Of a DNA stretch of 64,000 nucleotides, positions 51,906 to 60,075 are shown piece by piece (within the stretch, counting starts at the first letter, position 1; the number at the start of each line of letters is the position of its first letter). The stretch spans positions 4,588,001-4,652,000 of the forward strand of contig OZ244956.1 in assembly GCA_965222505.1 (NCBI GenBank). The letters are read 5' to 3'. A model generated the notes under the pieces. That model did no database searches and was not told where the DNA came from. It saw only the letters and a list, made by a program, of their open reading frames with translations. The DNA comes from G965222505 sp965222505. GTDB lineage: Bacteria; Bacteroidota; Rhodothermia; Rhodothermales; DATKEJ01. The position numbers and the translations under genes are program-made.

Positions 51906-54578
51906 CTAATTCACTTTCGTAACCAGTCGGCTGTACTGCACGTTTGTGCCAATGGCACGGATAACATACGTTCCGGCGGCCAGGGCATTGGCTGGCCATG
52001 AGAGGGTATGGGTGCCGGCACGCAGGGGGCCGTTGTGGAGATCATACACCGGGCGGCCAAGCAGGTCATACACGGCGATGCGAACATCCTGGGAGGTATC
52101 TACCTGGAGGGTAACGGAGGTAGATGCCGAGAACGGATTGGGGTAGGCCGCCGACAGGTTTAAGGCTGCATCCGGGACATCGGTTGGCTCGTTGGCTACG
52201 GCAAAGAGACCGTTCACGTTGAGCAGGAACAGGCCGGATTCCCGATTGGTGACGGCCACCACTTCGTTTCCATAAAACGGATAGTTACTCCACGAACCGC
52301 TGAAGCCGGGGCTATCGTGCGTGGGGAAGGTGTCGAAGAAGCCGACTTCGCGGGGTTGGTCTCTCGTGCTGATATTCAGTATGCGCAGGCCACTTGCATA
52401 ATTTGATTGAAGGAGGGCATCGCCCACGACGTACATGTTGTGGTCGGTGGAAGTTGCTACGCCTTCGTATTGTCCGGCCAGCACGGGCTGGTCCAGGTCA
52501 CTTACATCCCAGATAAAGGTGGTGGTTTTTGGGGCCAAGCCACCCGTTTCATCGAGCTCGTCATCCGAATAGAAATACCGGTGGTCTTCCGTGAGCCAAC
52601 CCTGGTGAATGTAGGAGGCCGTGGGGTAGGTCCCTGCGCCGAGAGCAACCGGGTTTTCTTTGTCTGTCACATCGGCCACGCTGATGTGGGTCTCGTTTGC
52701 GCTGAAGCAAACCTCTTTGCCCTGATGGTCCACATCGGGTCCCTGGTAGATCACACATTGGGCATCGTGGGTGTAGCCCGTTCCGCTACGGCCGGTGCCA
52801 TTATGTGCAAAGCATCCGGCGAAGGTCGGGTTCAGCGGGTTCTGAATGTTGATCATGTGCAGTCCGCTGTTACAGACAATGTTGCCATTGCCCACGCCAA
52901 CCGCATAGGCAAAGCCGCTTTCCTCGTTGATTGCGATGTTGTGTGCACTTCCAAACTCGGCATAGTGGGTGGTTTCGGAAAACTCGACGGGTGGATTGGT
53001 CACATCCCGGAGCTGGGTGAGGTCAAACACCTGCATGCCGTGGGAGGGAGCGCCGTCAGCCACGATGAAGGCATGGTTGGCGTAGACTTTGATGTCTCGC
53101 CACACACTGGGGTTGTTGCCGGTGTGCAGGAAGAGGTTACCCAGATAGACCGGGTTGAGGGGATCGGATACGTCGACGAACGCGGTGCCGTCTTCCCGGC
53201 CCACAATGGCGTAAGGGGTGCCGGTGTCCGGGTCCGTCCAGCCCCAGATGTCGTTGACCCGGACGCCCGGTATGCCGCCCATCTGGGTCGTCGGGAGGAA
53301 GGAAAGCAGGTCGATGCCGGAGCAGGTGTAGATGTCGGCCTGGCCGTCGGTACAGGCGATGCGGGTGCCGGTGATGGCCGGGAGGCCGGAGCGGTCGCCC
53401 TGGAAGCGGTTGGCTTCCAGCCACATCTCGGAGGTGGGGTCGAACTCGAACAGGTAGGCATTGCCCTGCCCAATGTCCGCACTGGCTGCGCCGACGAGGG
53501 CCAAACCTTCCTGAATGGAAACGGACCATCCGAAGAAGTCGCGGGGTTCGGCATCTCCTGCGGTGAGCAGGCCCTGTTCTTGCCAGGTGCCGTCAGCGGT
53601 ATCCCGGCGGTAGAGGTAGGCACGGCCCCTTCCGCCGTCGGCAAACAAGGCTCCTACGGCTGCCTGGTCACCCTGGATATGGATGTTACGGCCGAAGAGG
53701 AGGGACTCGCCGGCATTCACCTGGGAGGGTTCCCATTGGTCGGTTGCCGTCCATTTTTCGGTGCCATCGTCATACCCGTAGACGAATACCGTACCCACGG
53801 CATTGTTGTGTTGGTAGGCCCCGATGACGGCTTCATTATCCTGAAGCGCGAGGGCATAGCCAAAGCGGGCGTTGTTGGTCAGGCCGGTGCCTTCGAGGGT
53901 GCTGTGTTCGACCCAGGAGCCGTCGGGGTTTTTTTGAAACACATAGGCGATGCCGGAGGGGCTGTGTTGATAGGCCCCAACCAAAAGAAAATCACCTGCA
54001 AGGGACACCGCAAAGCCGAACCGGTCATCACCTGCGGTTGTACTGCCCGTCAGCACGGCCTGTTCGGTCCAGGAGCCGTCGGGGTTTTTTTCAAACACAT
54101 GGACGGTGTTGCGCCGGGGTGCACCCACCACGGCGGTCGTGCCGTTCAGGGCCACGGCTTGCCCGAAATCACTTCCGGTGCTGGGCGAAGCCGGGGTGAG
54201 CATGGCTGTTTCAATCCAGCCTGGACTAAACGGATCGCGCTCGAAAAGGTAGGCTGCGCCTTCATCGTTGTTCTGTCGGGGCGCCCCGATGAGGGCTGCA
54301 TCGCCTTCCACATCCAGCGCGGTGCCGAATCGGTCGCCGGGCGCGGCGTTGCTTGCTGTCAGTCGGGCTTCTTCCGTTGATCCGGCCAGCGCAAAGACGT
54401 ATACAAAACCGGGCATCAGGTCATTAAGCGGTTCGCCAATGAGGGCCTGATGGCCTGCTAAGGCAGTCGTCCGGCCAAACGCCGTTGCCGCGTCATCCGT
54501 TTTGGATTGGGCCTGGGCCGTGAGAAGGGGCAAGAGGCAGAGGGCCAATAGGCCATTCAATCGATGCAAAACGAGCAT
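51906..54578 (-). CDS. T9SS client, choice-of-anchor B family
   Basis: An 890-aa secreted protein with a signal peptide (about 1-24, ending AQA-Q). Residues 30-390 are seven or so FG-GAP-like repeats (TASNAAPGDRFGTALDVEGDAALIGAPRQNNDEGAAYLF), a propeller. Residues about 420-790 match the choice-of-anchor B/LVIVD region (GWTDPDTGTPYAIVGREDGTAFVDVSDPLNPVYLG, TSTDHNMYVVGDALLQSNYASGLRILNI). The sorting domain is AYPNPFSASTSVTLQV, ending YSRLVTKVN. Such proteins are large surface or released proteins of unknown ligand. The gene ends next to decayed glycosidase fragments. Confidence 0.87.
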   Translation of the reverse strand: MLVLHRLNGLLALCLLPLLTAQAQSKTDDAATAFGRTTALAGHQALIGEPLNDLMPGFVYVFALAGSTEEARLTASNAAPGDRFGTALDVEGDAALIGAPRQNNDEGAAYLFERDPFSPGWIETAMLTPASPSTGSDFGQAVALNGTTAVVGAPRRNTVHVFEKNPDGSWTEQAVLTGSTTAGDDRFGFAVSLAGDFLLVGAYQHSPSGIAYVFQKNPDGSWVEHSTLEGTGLTNNARFGYALALQDNEAVIGAYQHNNAVGTVFVYGYDDGTEKWTATDQWEPSQVNAGESLLFGRNIHIQGDQAAVGALFADGGRGRAYLYRRDTADGTWQEQGLLTAGDAEPRDFFGWSVSIQEGLALVGAASADIGQGNAYLFEFDPTSEMWLEANRFQGDRSGLPAITGTRIACTDGQADIYTCSGIDLLSFLPTTQMGGIPGVRVNDIWGWTDPDTGTPYAIVGREDGTAFVDVSDPLNPVYLGNLFLHTGNNPSVWRDIKVYANHAFIVADGAPSHGMQVFDLTQLRDVTNPPVEFSETTHYAEFGSAHNIAINEESGFAYAVGVGNGNIVCNSGLHMINIQNPLNPTFAGCFAHNGTGRSGTGYTHDAQCVIYQGPDVDHQGKEVCFSANETHISVADVTDKENPVALGAGTYPTASYIHQGWLTEDHRYFYSDDELDETGGLAPKTTTFIWDVSDLDQPVLAGQYEGVATSTDHNMYVVGDALLQSNYASGLRILNISTRDQPREVGFFDTFPTHDSPGFSGSWSNYPFYGNEVVAVTNRESGLFLLNVNGLFAVANEPTDVPDAALNLSAAYPNPFSASTSVTLQVDTSQDVRIAVYDLLGRPVYDLHNGPLRAGTHTLSWPANALAAGTYVIRAIGTNVQYSRLVTKVN

Positions 54579-54589
54579 AAGGGTTTAAT

Positions 54590-56245
54590 TCAACCAAAGA
54601 GGTTTTGTGAACGGGCATTGGCTTCTTCAAAGGAGCCGGTGACGATGCCCTCGGCATCGCTCATGGCCTTGAAGAAATCGGCATCGTAGGAACGGGTACG
54701 CACCACAATCGGCATCGGTACGGCGTGGCCGAGGATGAGGGCTTGTTGCTTGGAATCCAGGGAGGCCAGCACCTGCCGCAAGGCTGATGCGCCGCTGGTG
54801 CCCACCAGTGCGGCCCCGATGTCTTTCTCGTCGTTGAGCTGTGCCACGATCTTTGTGCCGATCTGGCTCAGGACTTCCTCATCAATGGCGCTGGGCCGTT
54901 GGTCTACCACCAGCAACGAAACGAAAAACTTGCGCATCTCCCGTGCAATCTTGCCGAACGGGGTTTCCCGTGCAATGCTCGGGGCCAGGAATTTATGGGC
55001 CTCCTCAATCGTGATGATGAGGGGATGGGGGCGGTCGGCGGTATCTTGCGTGCGGGCATAGGTGGCGGCTTTCTCCTCGTACACCTGTCGGAGCCGCCGC
55101 GTGATGACGTTGGCAACCAGCATGTACGTGGGCAGGTCGTCATACCGCCCAAACTCCAGGATGACGGATTTACCCCGGTCAAGCGTTTCGATGAGGGCAT
55201 CCAGTACATCTTGCCGTCCGCCCACGGATTCCGTTTTGAAGAACCCATAGCGCTCAATGCGTTGGAGCTTGCGTTTCAGGGCGAGCAGGGAATTTTCATG
55301 GGCGTTGCAGATTTCGGCCAGTTCCTTTACGCGCTCGGTTGAGGCCGAGAGCAATTCAATCAGCCACTTTTTGCCGAATTGGGACTGGAGCGCATAGGTA
55401 CTCTCGGCGGCGGTCGGGTTCAGGCTGAGGGTATCACGCAGGGGAAGGATGTCTTCAGCGTGGATCTGATCGGCGTAGAGGAAGACCTCATGATCGGCGG
55501 AGGCCCCGCGCCGCCGCGTGGAGGCTGGGTCTAGGGTAAAGATGGTAACCTTGTTTGGGAAGAGGTTGCGCAGGCCCTGTACAAACTGTGCCCCTTCGCC
55601 TTCCTGGGTGGCGCGCCAACCATACTCGGAGTGCATGTCGAAGATCACATTCACGGCCCGGCCCGTCTTGATGGTTCCGGCCAGGAGGAGCCGGGTGAGA
55701 AAGGTCTTGCCGGTGCCCGTCTTGCCAAAGACGGCGTTGCTGCGTTCGACAAACCGTTCGAGGTCGATGCAAACCGGCGTGTCCATGTCCAGCGGATTGC
55801 CAATGTGAAAGAACCGGTTACCGCCTTCGAGGGCTTCATGGCCGAAGATACGGGAGACGTCCTCTTCATTGGCTTCGGCCACCTGGGAAAAGTGGGCCGG
55901 TACGGTTTTGACAGGGCGCGGGCCGGCCTCGTCCAACTCCTGATGCCGCTGGTTTTGCATCATGAGCATGGGCTTGAGCGAAACCGTCACATAGGCACTC
56001 GACCCCTGCATGATGTCGAGGAGCAGCGTATCGTCCTGGGAAGGGGGATTGAGGAGGATGTTGTCGTTGGCGGCTTCAATGGCAATGTCGGTAATCATCG
56101 AAAAGAAGTCGTAGTGCCGCCCTTCGATCACGACGAATTTGCCCGCCTTAATGTGCTCGACCGATTGCTCGGCATCGAGTTTCATCTCAACGCCCTTGTT
56201 GAGTGAGCCGTGGGTGATGATGCCGATTTTTTCCTTGCGTTGCAT
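54590..56245 (-). CDS. HerA-like DNA-translocase family ATPase
   Basis: A 551-aa cytosolic ATPase. I chose the ATG at 56245 (MQRKEKIGIITHGSLNKGVEMKL), which begins the HAS-barrel; 56275 is an alternative. Walker A is GKTGTGKT (174-181), Walker B is PLIITIEEAHKFL, and RQVYEEK...VVDQRPSAIDEEVLSQIGTK is the C-terminal RecA-like part. Archaeal and bacterial HerA hexamers move on DNA ends with the nuclease NurA. No NurA lies nearby. The adjacent thermonuclease is membrane-anchored outside the cytoplasm and is not an obvious partner. A stand-alone DNA repair role is the default guess. Confidence 0.85.
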   Translation of the reverse strand: MQRKEKIGIITHGSLNKGVEMKLDAEQSVEHIKAGKFVVIEGRHYDFFSMITDIAIEAANDNILLNPPSQDDTLLLDIMQGSSAYVTVSLKPMLMMQNQRHQELDEAGPRPVKTVPAHFSQVAEANEEDVSRIFGHEALEGGNRFFHIGNPLDMDTPVCIDLERFVERSNAVFGKTGTGKTFLTRLLLAGTIKTGRAVNVIFDMHSEYGWRATQEGEGAQFVQGLRNLFPNKVTIFTLDPASTRRRGASADHEVFLYADQIHAEDILPLRDTLSLNPTAAESTYALQSQFGKKWLIELLSASTERVKELAEICNAHENSLLALKRKLQRIERYGFFKTESVGGRQDVLDALIETLDRGKSVILEFGRYDDLPTYMLVANVITRRLRQVYEEKAATYARTQDTADRPHPLIITIEEAHKFLAPSIARETPFGKIAREMRKFFVSLLVVDQRPSAIDEEVLSQIGTKIVAQLNDEKDIGAALVGTSGASALRQVLASLDSKQQALILGHAVPMPIVVRTRSYDADFFKAMSDAEGIVTGSFEEANARSQNLFG

Positions 56246-56441
56246 GGAGGCGGAAGGTACGAAACGGAAAGGCATAAAGAAAGGCAGTCGCAAGGGGTTG
56301 CGGACTACGATGGCCAGGGTCGGCACAAGGCCCATCCATCCTCTTTCTGCCCCTTAAAATGACCACGCTCGAAGGGGTTAGTCTGGTGTCAGCTCCGGTT
56401 GTCGCACGCCTCGACGCGATCCCGATTTTTTGCCGGTTTCA

Positions 56442-57002
56442 TCAAAAGGCGGCATCGGCCCAGAGGCCGCGGTGGGCGTTTCGGGCTTCTCGTTCGCGTT
56501 GACGAAATTCATCCGGGAAGGCCATGGGGAAGCGGGTATAAGCATAGGCGTAACCGTCCTCGACCATCCGAAAATTGACCATATATTGCGGGGTGCCGTC
56601 GGTATCTACGACGTGGACGTAGGCCAGGGTGCGGCCATGTTGGTCTTTGTTGTTGGTGGCTGCATTGGCCGGGTCGTATTGCAGCCGGACGCGTTGCCCT
56701 TGCACGAGGCGTTTGGCATAATCGGAGGCCTGGCGTCCGAGGCGCTGAATCGTACGTACGTCATGCCCCGTACGCTCGGCATCCCGGTACAGTTTGTCCG
56801 ATTCATGTTTTTCCGGGGTATCGATGCCGATGAGGCGGACGCGGCGGCCATCGGAAAGGACGAAGGTGTCGCCGTCGGACACCCATTGCACGGTATGGAT
56901 GTCCGCGCTCATGGCTCCAGGTTCCTGGGGTACCGGTTCGGTGAAGTAGAGATAAGCCCCGACGAGGGCAATCAGAAGCAGGATTTGAAGGAAGCGTTTC
57001 AT
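56442..57002 (-). CDS. Membrane-anchored thermonuclease (SNase-like)
   Basis: A 186-aa nuclease. Residues 5-20 form a hydrophobic signal-anchor (LQILLLIALVGAYLYF), so the domain lies outside the inner membrane. The staphylococcal-nuclease fold has Asp43 and Asp45 in VSDGDTF, Arg56 in RVRLIGIDTPE, Glu64 and Arg124 in DQHGRTLAYV, matching the catalytic Asp21/Arg35/Asp40/Glu43/Arg87 set. These Ca-dependent enzymes cut DNA and RNA. The insertion YDPANAATNNKDQHG is common in bacterial thermonuclease-family lipoproteins. It may serve nutrient scavenging or matrix control. Confidence 0.9.
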   Translation of the reverse strand: MKRFLQILLLIALVGAYLYFTEPVPQEPGAMSADIHTVQWVSDGDTFVLSDGRRVRLIGIDTPEKHESDKLYRDAERTGHDVRTIQRLGRQASDYAKRLVQGQRVRLQYDPANAATNNKDQHGRTLAYVHVVDTDGTPQYMVNFRMVEDGYAYAYTRFPMAFPDEFRQREREARNAHRGLWADAAF

Positions 57003-57052
57003 ATCAACGGGGGGGCGCGATCAATCATTGCGTTGGCTTATGGGCTGATTGT

Positions 57053-58894
57053 TCATGGGGAACTGTAGTGCTTGGTGATCCGGTGGGCAACGGCAGGCCC
57101 GGCCACCTGGGCGACTTCCTCCGGCTGTGCCGCTTTGACTTTCCGAACAGACCCAAAGTGTTTGAGCAGTTTCCGTACCGTTTTCTCACCGATGCCGGGG
57201 ATGTCCAGTAACTCGGAGCGCAAGACCTGGGCGCGTTGTTTGCGCTGGAAGGTAATGGCAAAGCGATGGGCTTCATCACGCACGCGCTGCAGGAGCCGAA
57301 GGGAAGGGCTGGTTTTGGGGATGAGTACCGGATCTTTATCGCCGGGGAAGAAGACTTCTTCCAGCCGTTTCGCCAGGCCGATCACGGCTGTTTTGCCGTA
57401 GACGTCGTTCTGTTTGAGGATTTCAACGGCACTTGACAGTTGTCCCTTACCTCCGTCGATCACAATCAAATCCGGCCAGGGCCCATTTTCTTCGAGGGTA
57501 CGGCGGTAGCGCCGCCCCACGACTTCGCGCATGGACTGAAAATCGTCCGGTTTGCCTTCCACACTACGGATTTTGAACGTCCGATAATCCCGTTTTTTAG
57601 GGCGGCCATCTTCAAAGACCACGCAGGACGCCACGGTGCCGGTCCCGGCCAGGTGAGAGATGTCGAAACACTCAATGCGCCGGGGTAGGTGTTTCAGGTG
57701 GAGATCGCGTTGCAGGGCTTTGACCGAGTGTGGAATGCGGCCTTCTTCCTGTTTGGCACGGGCCAGTTTGAATTCATCTAGGAGGAGCCGGGCATTGGCT
57801 TCAACCATCCGCATCAGTTCTGCTTTTTCGCCGCGTTCGGGTGTGCGCCATTCCACCTTTTTACCCCGTTTTTCGTGGAGGAAGTCCATCACCGGCTCCG
57901 GGTTTTGGAGATCGGAGGAGAGATAGACTGCATCTGGAAAAAATACGGCTTCGGTATAATAATCTTCCACAAACGACTGCATCAAATCGGCTATTGAACG
58001 GCCTTCAATGCGGTGCAGGTATTTGTGCCGTCGGCCCACGATCTTGCCTTCGCGAAGGGTAAAGAGGACTCCGCAGGCTACGTCATATTCGGGATCCCGT
58101 TCGAGGGCGAACAGGTCACGGTCAACGCGTTCGGTGGTGACCATTTTCTGCTTGGCCGAGTACTTCTCCAGGGCCATGATTCGGTCGCGCAGTTCACCGG
58201 CTTCCTCGAAGCGCATTTCGGCAGCGAGGTTTTGCATATCTGCTTTCAGGTGATCGATCAGAGCGCGGGTGTGGCCGCTCAAGAGTTGTTCGATTTGGGC
58301 AATGGTGTCGTTGTAGTGGGTTTCGGTTTCATATCCCACACAGGGGGCGAGGCAGTTGTTGATGTGGTATTCGAGGCAGGGTTTGAATTTACCTGCTTTG
58401 ATGTTGCCTTCGCTGAGGTAATACGAGCAGGTCCGCACCTTGAACATGGTTCGGATGGTATCCAGCATCAGTTTTAACGAACGGCCTTCGGTGTAGGGGC
58501 CGAAGTATTTGGAGCCGTCACGCACGACTCGCCGGGTGGGGAAGATACGGGGGAAGCGCTCGTTTTTGATGCAGATGAAGGGGTAGGTCTTGTCGTCCCG
58601 GAGGTTAATGTTGTACCGGGGTTTGAGCTCCTTGATGAGGTTGTTTTCCAGCAGAAGCGCCTCAGCCTCCGTGTCCGTTACAATGACCTCTACATCCTCA
58701 ATTTTGCGGACGAGGGCTTGCAGCCGTCCATCGTGGTTGGCATTGGTCCTGAAGTAAGAACGTACCCGGGTGCGGAGGTTCTTGGCTTTGCCCACATAGA
58801 GCACTTTGCCGTTTACATCTTTGTGTTGATACACGCCGGGTGTGGTGGGCAGGTGCGCAAGTTTGTCTTTGAGGCCGTCTTTGAGGGGGGGCAT
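57053..58894 (-). CDS. uvrC: Excinuclease ABC subunit C
   Basis: A 613-aa cytosolic nuclease of nucleotide excision repair. From the ATG at 58894 the GIY-YIG domain begins (KLAHLPTTPGVYQHKD, VLYVGKAKNLRTRVRSYF). The Cys-rich segment (KPCLEYHINNCLAPCVGYE), the UVR helix motif (DMQNLAAEMRFEEAGELRDRI), the EndoV/RNase H-like domain (RIECFDISHLAGTGTVASCVVFEDG, DLIVIDGGKGQLSSAV) and the tandem helix-hairpin-helix (LLDIPGIGEKTVRKLLKHFGS) follow in order. The length is normal. A start 60 nt upstream (58954) is possible. No strong ribosome site is visible. Confidence 0.95.
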   Translation of the reverse strand: MPPLKDGLKDKLAHLPTTPGVYQHKDVNGKVLYVGKAKNLRTRVRSYFRTNANHDGRLQALVRKIEDVEVIVTDTEAEALLLENNLIKELKPRYNINLRDDKTYPFICIKNERFPRIFPTRRVVRDGSKYFGPYTEGRSLKLMLDTIRTMFKVRTCSYYLSEGNIKAGKFKPCLEYHINNCLAPCVGYETETHYNDTIAQIEQLLSGHTRALIDHLKADMQNLAAEMRFEEAGELRDRIMALEKYSAKQKMVTTERVDRDLFALERDPEYDVACGVLFTLREGKIVGRRHKYLHRIEGRSIADLMQSFVEDYYTEAVFFPDAVYLSSDLQNPEPVMDFLHEKRGKKVEWRTPERGEKAELMRMVEANARLLLDEFKLARAKQEEGRIPHSVKALQRDLHLKHLPRRIECFDISHLAGTGTVASCVVFEDGRPKKRDYRTFKIRSVEGKPDDFQSMREVVGRRYRRTLEENGPWPDLIVIDGGKGQLSSAVEILKQNDVYGKTAVIGLAKRLEEVFFPGDKDPVLIPKTSPSLRLLQRVRDEAHRFAITFQRKQRAQVLRSELLDIPGIGEKTVRKLLKHFGSVRKVKAAQPEEVAQVAGPAVAHRITKHYSSP

Positions 58895-58965
58895 ACCGAA
58901 AGGGTTGATCAGGGGGTTGGTATGAAACGCCTCAGCCGGAGATCGTTCCCCCAATCGGGCCTACC

Positions 58966-59808
58966 TTACCAGCCCAGGTCCCGGTCCAGAAACGCGTAGA
59001 GGCGTTCGTTGTGCGGTGCAAAGAATGCGTTCAGGGAAGCCAGGGTTTCCGGGTTAGCCTCATGGTAACTCTGGGCATTGACGATAGGAAAAGACTCGGG
59101 TTGCCAGTTCGGAAGACCCAGGAACGACAGGGTTTCTGCATAAACCTGGTCCGGATGTTCGAAGAAGTCTTCACTTTTCAGGACGAGGAGTTGTTCGCGA
59201 GAGAAGTGTTCCGTGAACCGCAGCAATTGATCAAGGTAGATCCCCTTGGTCAGATAGGCTAGGTTTTTGTGGGCAAAGCTGCTGTAGGTCCCATCGGCAA
59301 GTAATTTATCAAGTTCGCTGGCCATTCTGCTTTCTTCAGCCGCCAAGGCTTCTTCAAAGGTCTCTAACGTTTCATGCTTATACTTGAGTTCGTGGAAATA
59401 ATGCGAGTAGGCCCGGTCAATCGGGTTACGGAGTAAGGCAATCAGCTTGACATCGGGCAAGAGCTGAGCAATGCGCGCTGCTGTATGGGGATAAAACATG
59501 TAGTATGGGCTGGCCTCGCAAGTCACCCAATCCGTAGCGCCTAACGCGATGGGGAAATGAGAGCGGTACCAGATCGGGCCTTTTTCATAATTATTGTCGA
59601 AGTAATGCACTTCTTTCTTGTCGGCCATCCTAATGTTGGGGTGCTTGCACAGGATATGATGCAGCGAGGAGGTGCCGCATTTTTGGCCTCCGATGATGAT
59701 AAAACTGGGCCACTTCTTCAGGGGCGAGATGCCCATCTTGGGAGGTCGGAGGGCAGCACGTACTACTTTACCTACATTTCGTCTGATCTGTCTGTATATA
59801 TTATTCAT
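58966..59808 (-). CDS. Sulfotransferase family protein
   Basis: About 280 aa from the ATG at 59808; an in-frame start at 59982 would add 58 residues of unclear nature. The 5'-phosphosulfate loop is FIIIGGQKCGTSSLHHIL (residues 37-54) and the 3'-phosphate motif is ALLRNPIDRAYSHYF. Both bind PAPS, the sulfate donor. KKEVHYFDNNYEKGPIWYRSHFP resembles heparan- and carbohydrate-type sulfotransferases. It probably sulfates an extracellular or exported glycan. No PAPS-synthesis or glycan genes are adjacent, so the acceptor is unknown. It lies just upstream of uvrC on the same strand. Confidence 0.85.
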   Translation of the reverse strand: MNNIYRQIRRNVGKVVRAALRPPKMGISPLKKWPSFIIIGGQKCGTSSLHHILCKHPNIRMADKKEVHYFDNNYEKGPIWYRSHFPIALGATDWVTCEASPYYMFYPHTAARIAQLLPDVKLIALLRNPIDRAYSHYFHELKYKHETLETFEEALAAEESRMASELDKLLADGTYSSFAHKNLAYLTKGIYLDQLLRFTEHFSREQLLVLKSEDFFEHPDQVYAETLSFLGLPNWQPESFPIVNAQSYHEANPETLASLNAFFAPHNERLYAFLDRDLGW

Positions 59809-60075
59809 AGAGGAGAATAGTAGCACTCCGTCTTCATTCAGGCATTCCAGAATGCGATATGGACTTTCAGATTCAGGGTGGTTTTCTTGACCATTAGCAG
59901 GGTTTGGGGAAACAGCACGCAGAGTATAATACGGGGTGCCGTCCGAAGTATTAAAACTATCATGAATAACCTGTGCCGCCATGTCTGGAGGCGGGCGGTT
60001 CACGCACAAGTTCACGGGTTAAGCCGGGCTGACCACGGCAGAGCAATCAACGGGCGGGGTGCCTTCAGGGGGGCG

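Noticed and set aside
52407..54380. 657-aa plus-strand open frame
   Set aside because: It is fully antisense to the 890-aa T9SS client, lacks any recognisable motif and has the composition of a reverse-frame shadow in G+C-rich DNA.
56442..57002. The thermonuclease as NurA-like partner of the HerA-like ATPase
   Set aside because: It has an N-terminal membrane anchor that places the nuclease outside the cytoplasm, and its fold is SNase, not NurA.
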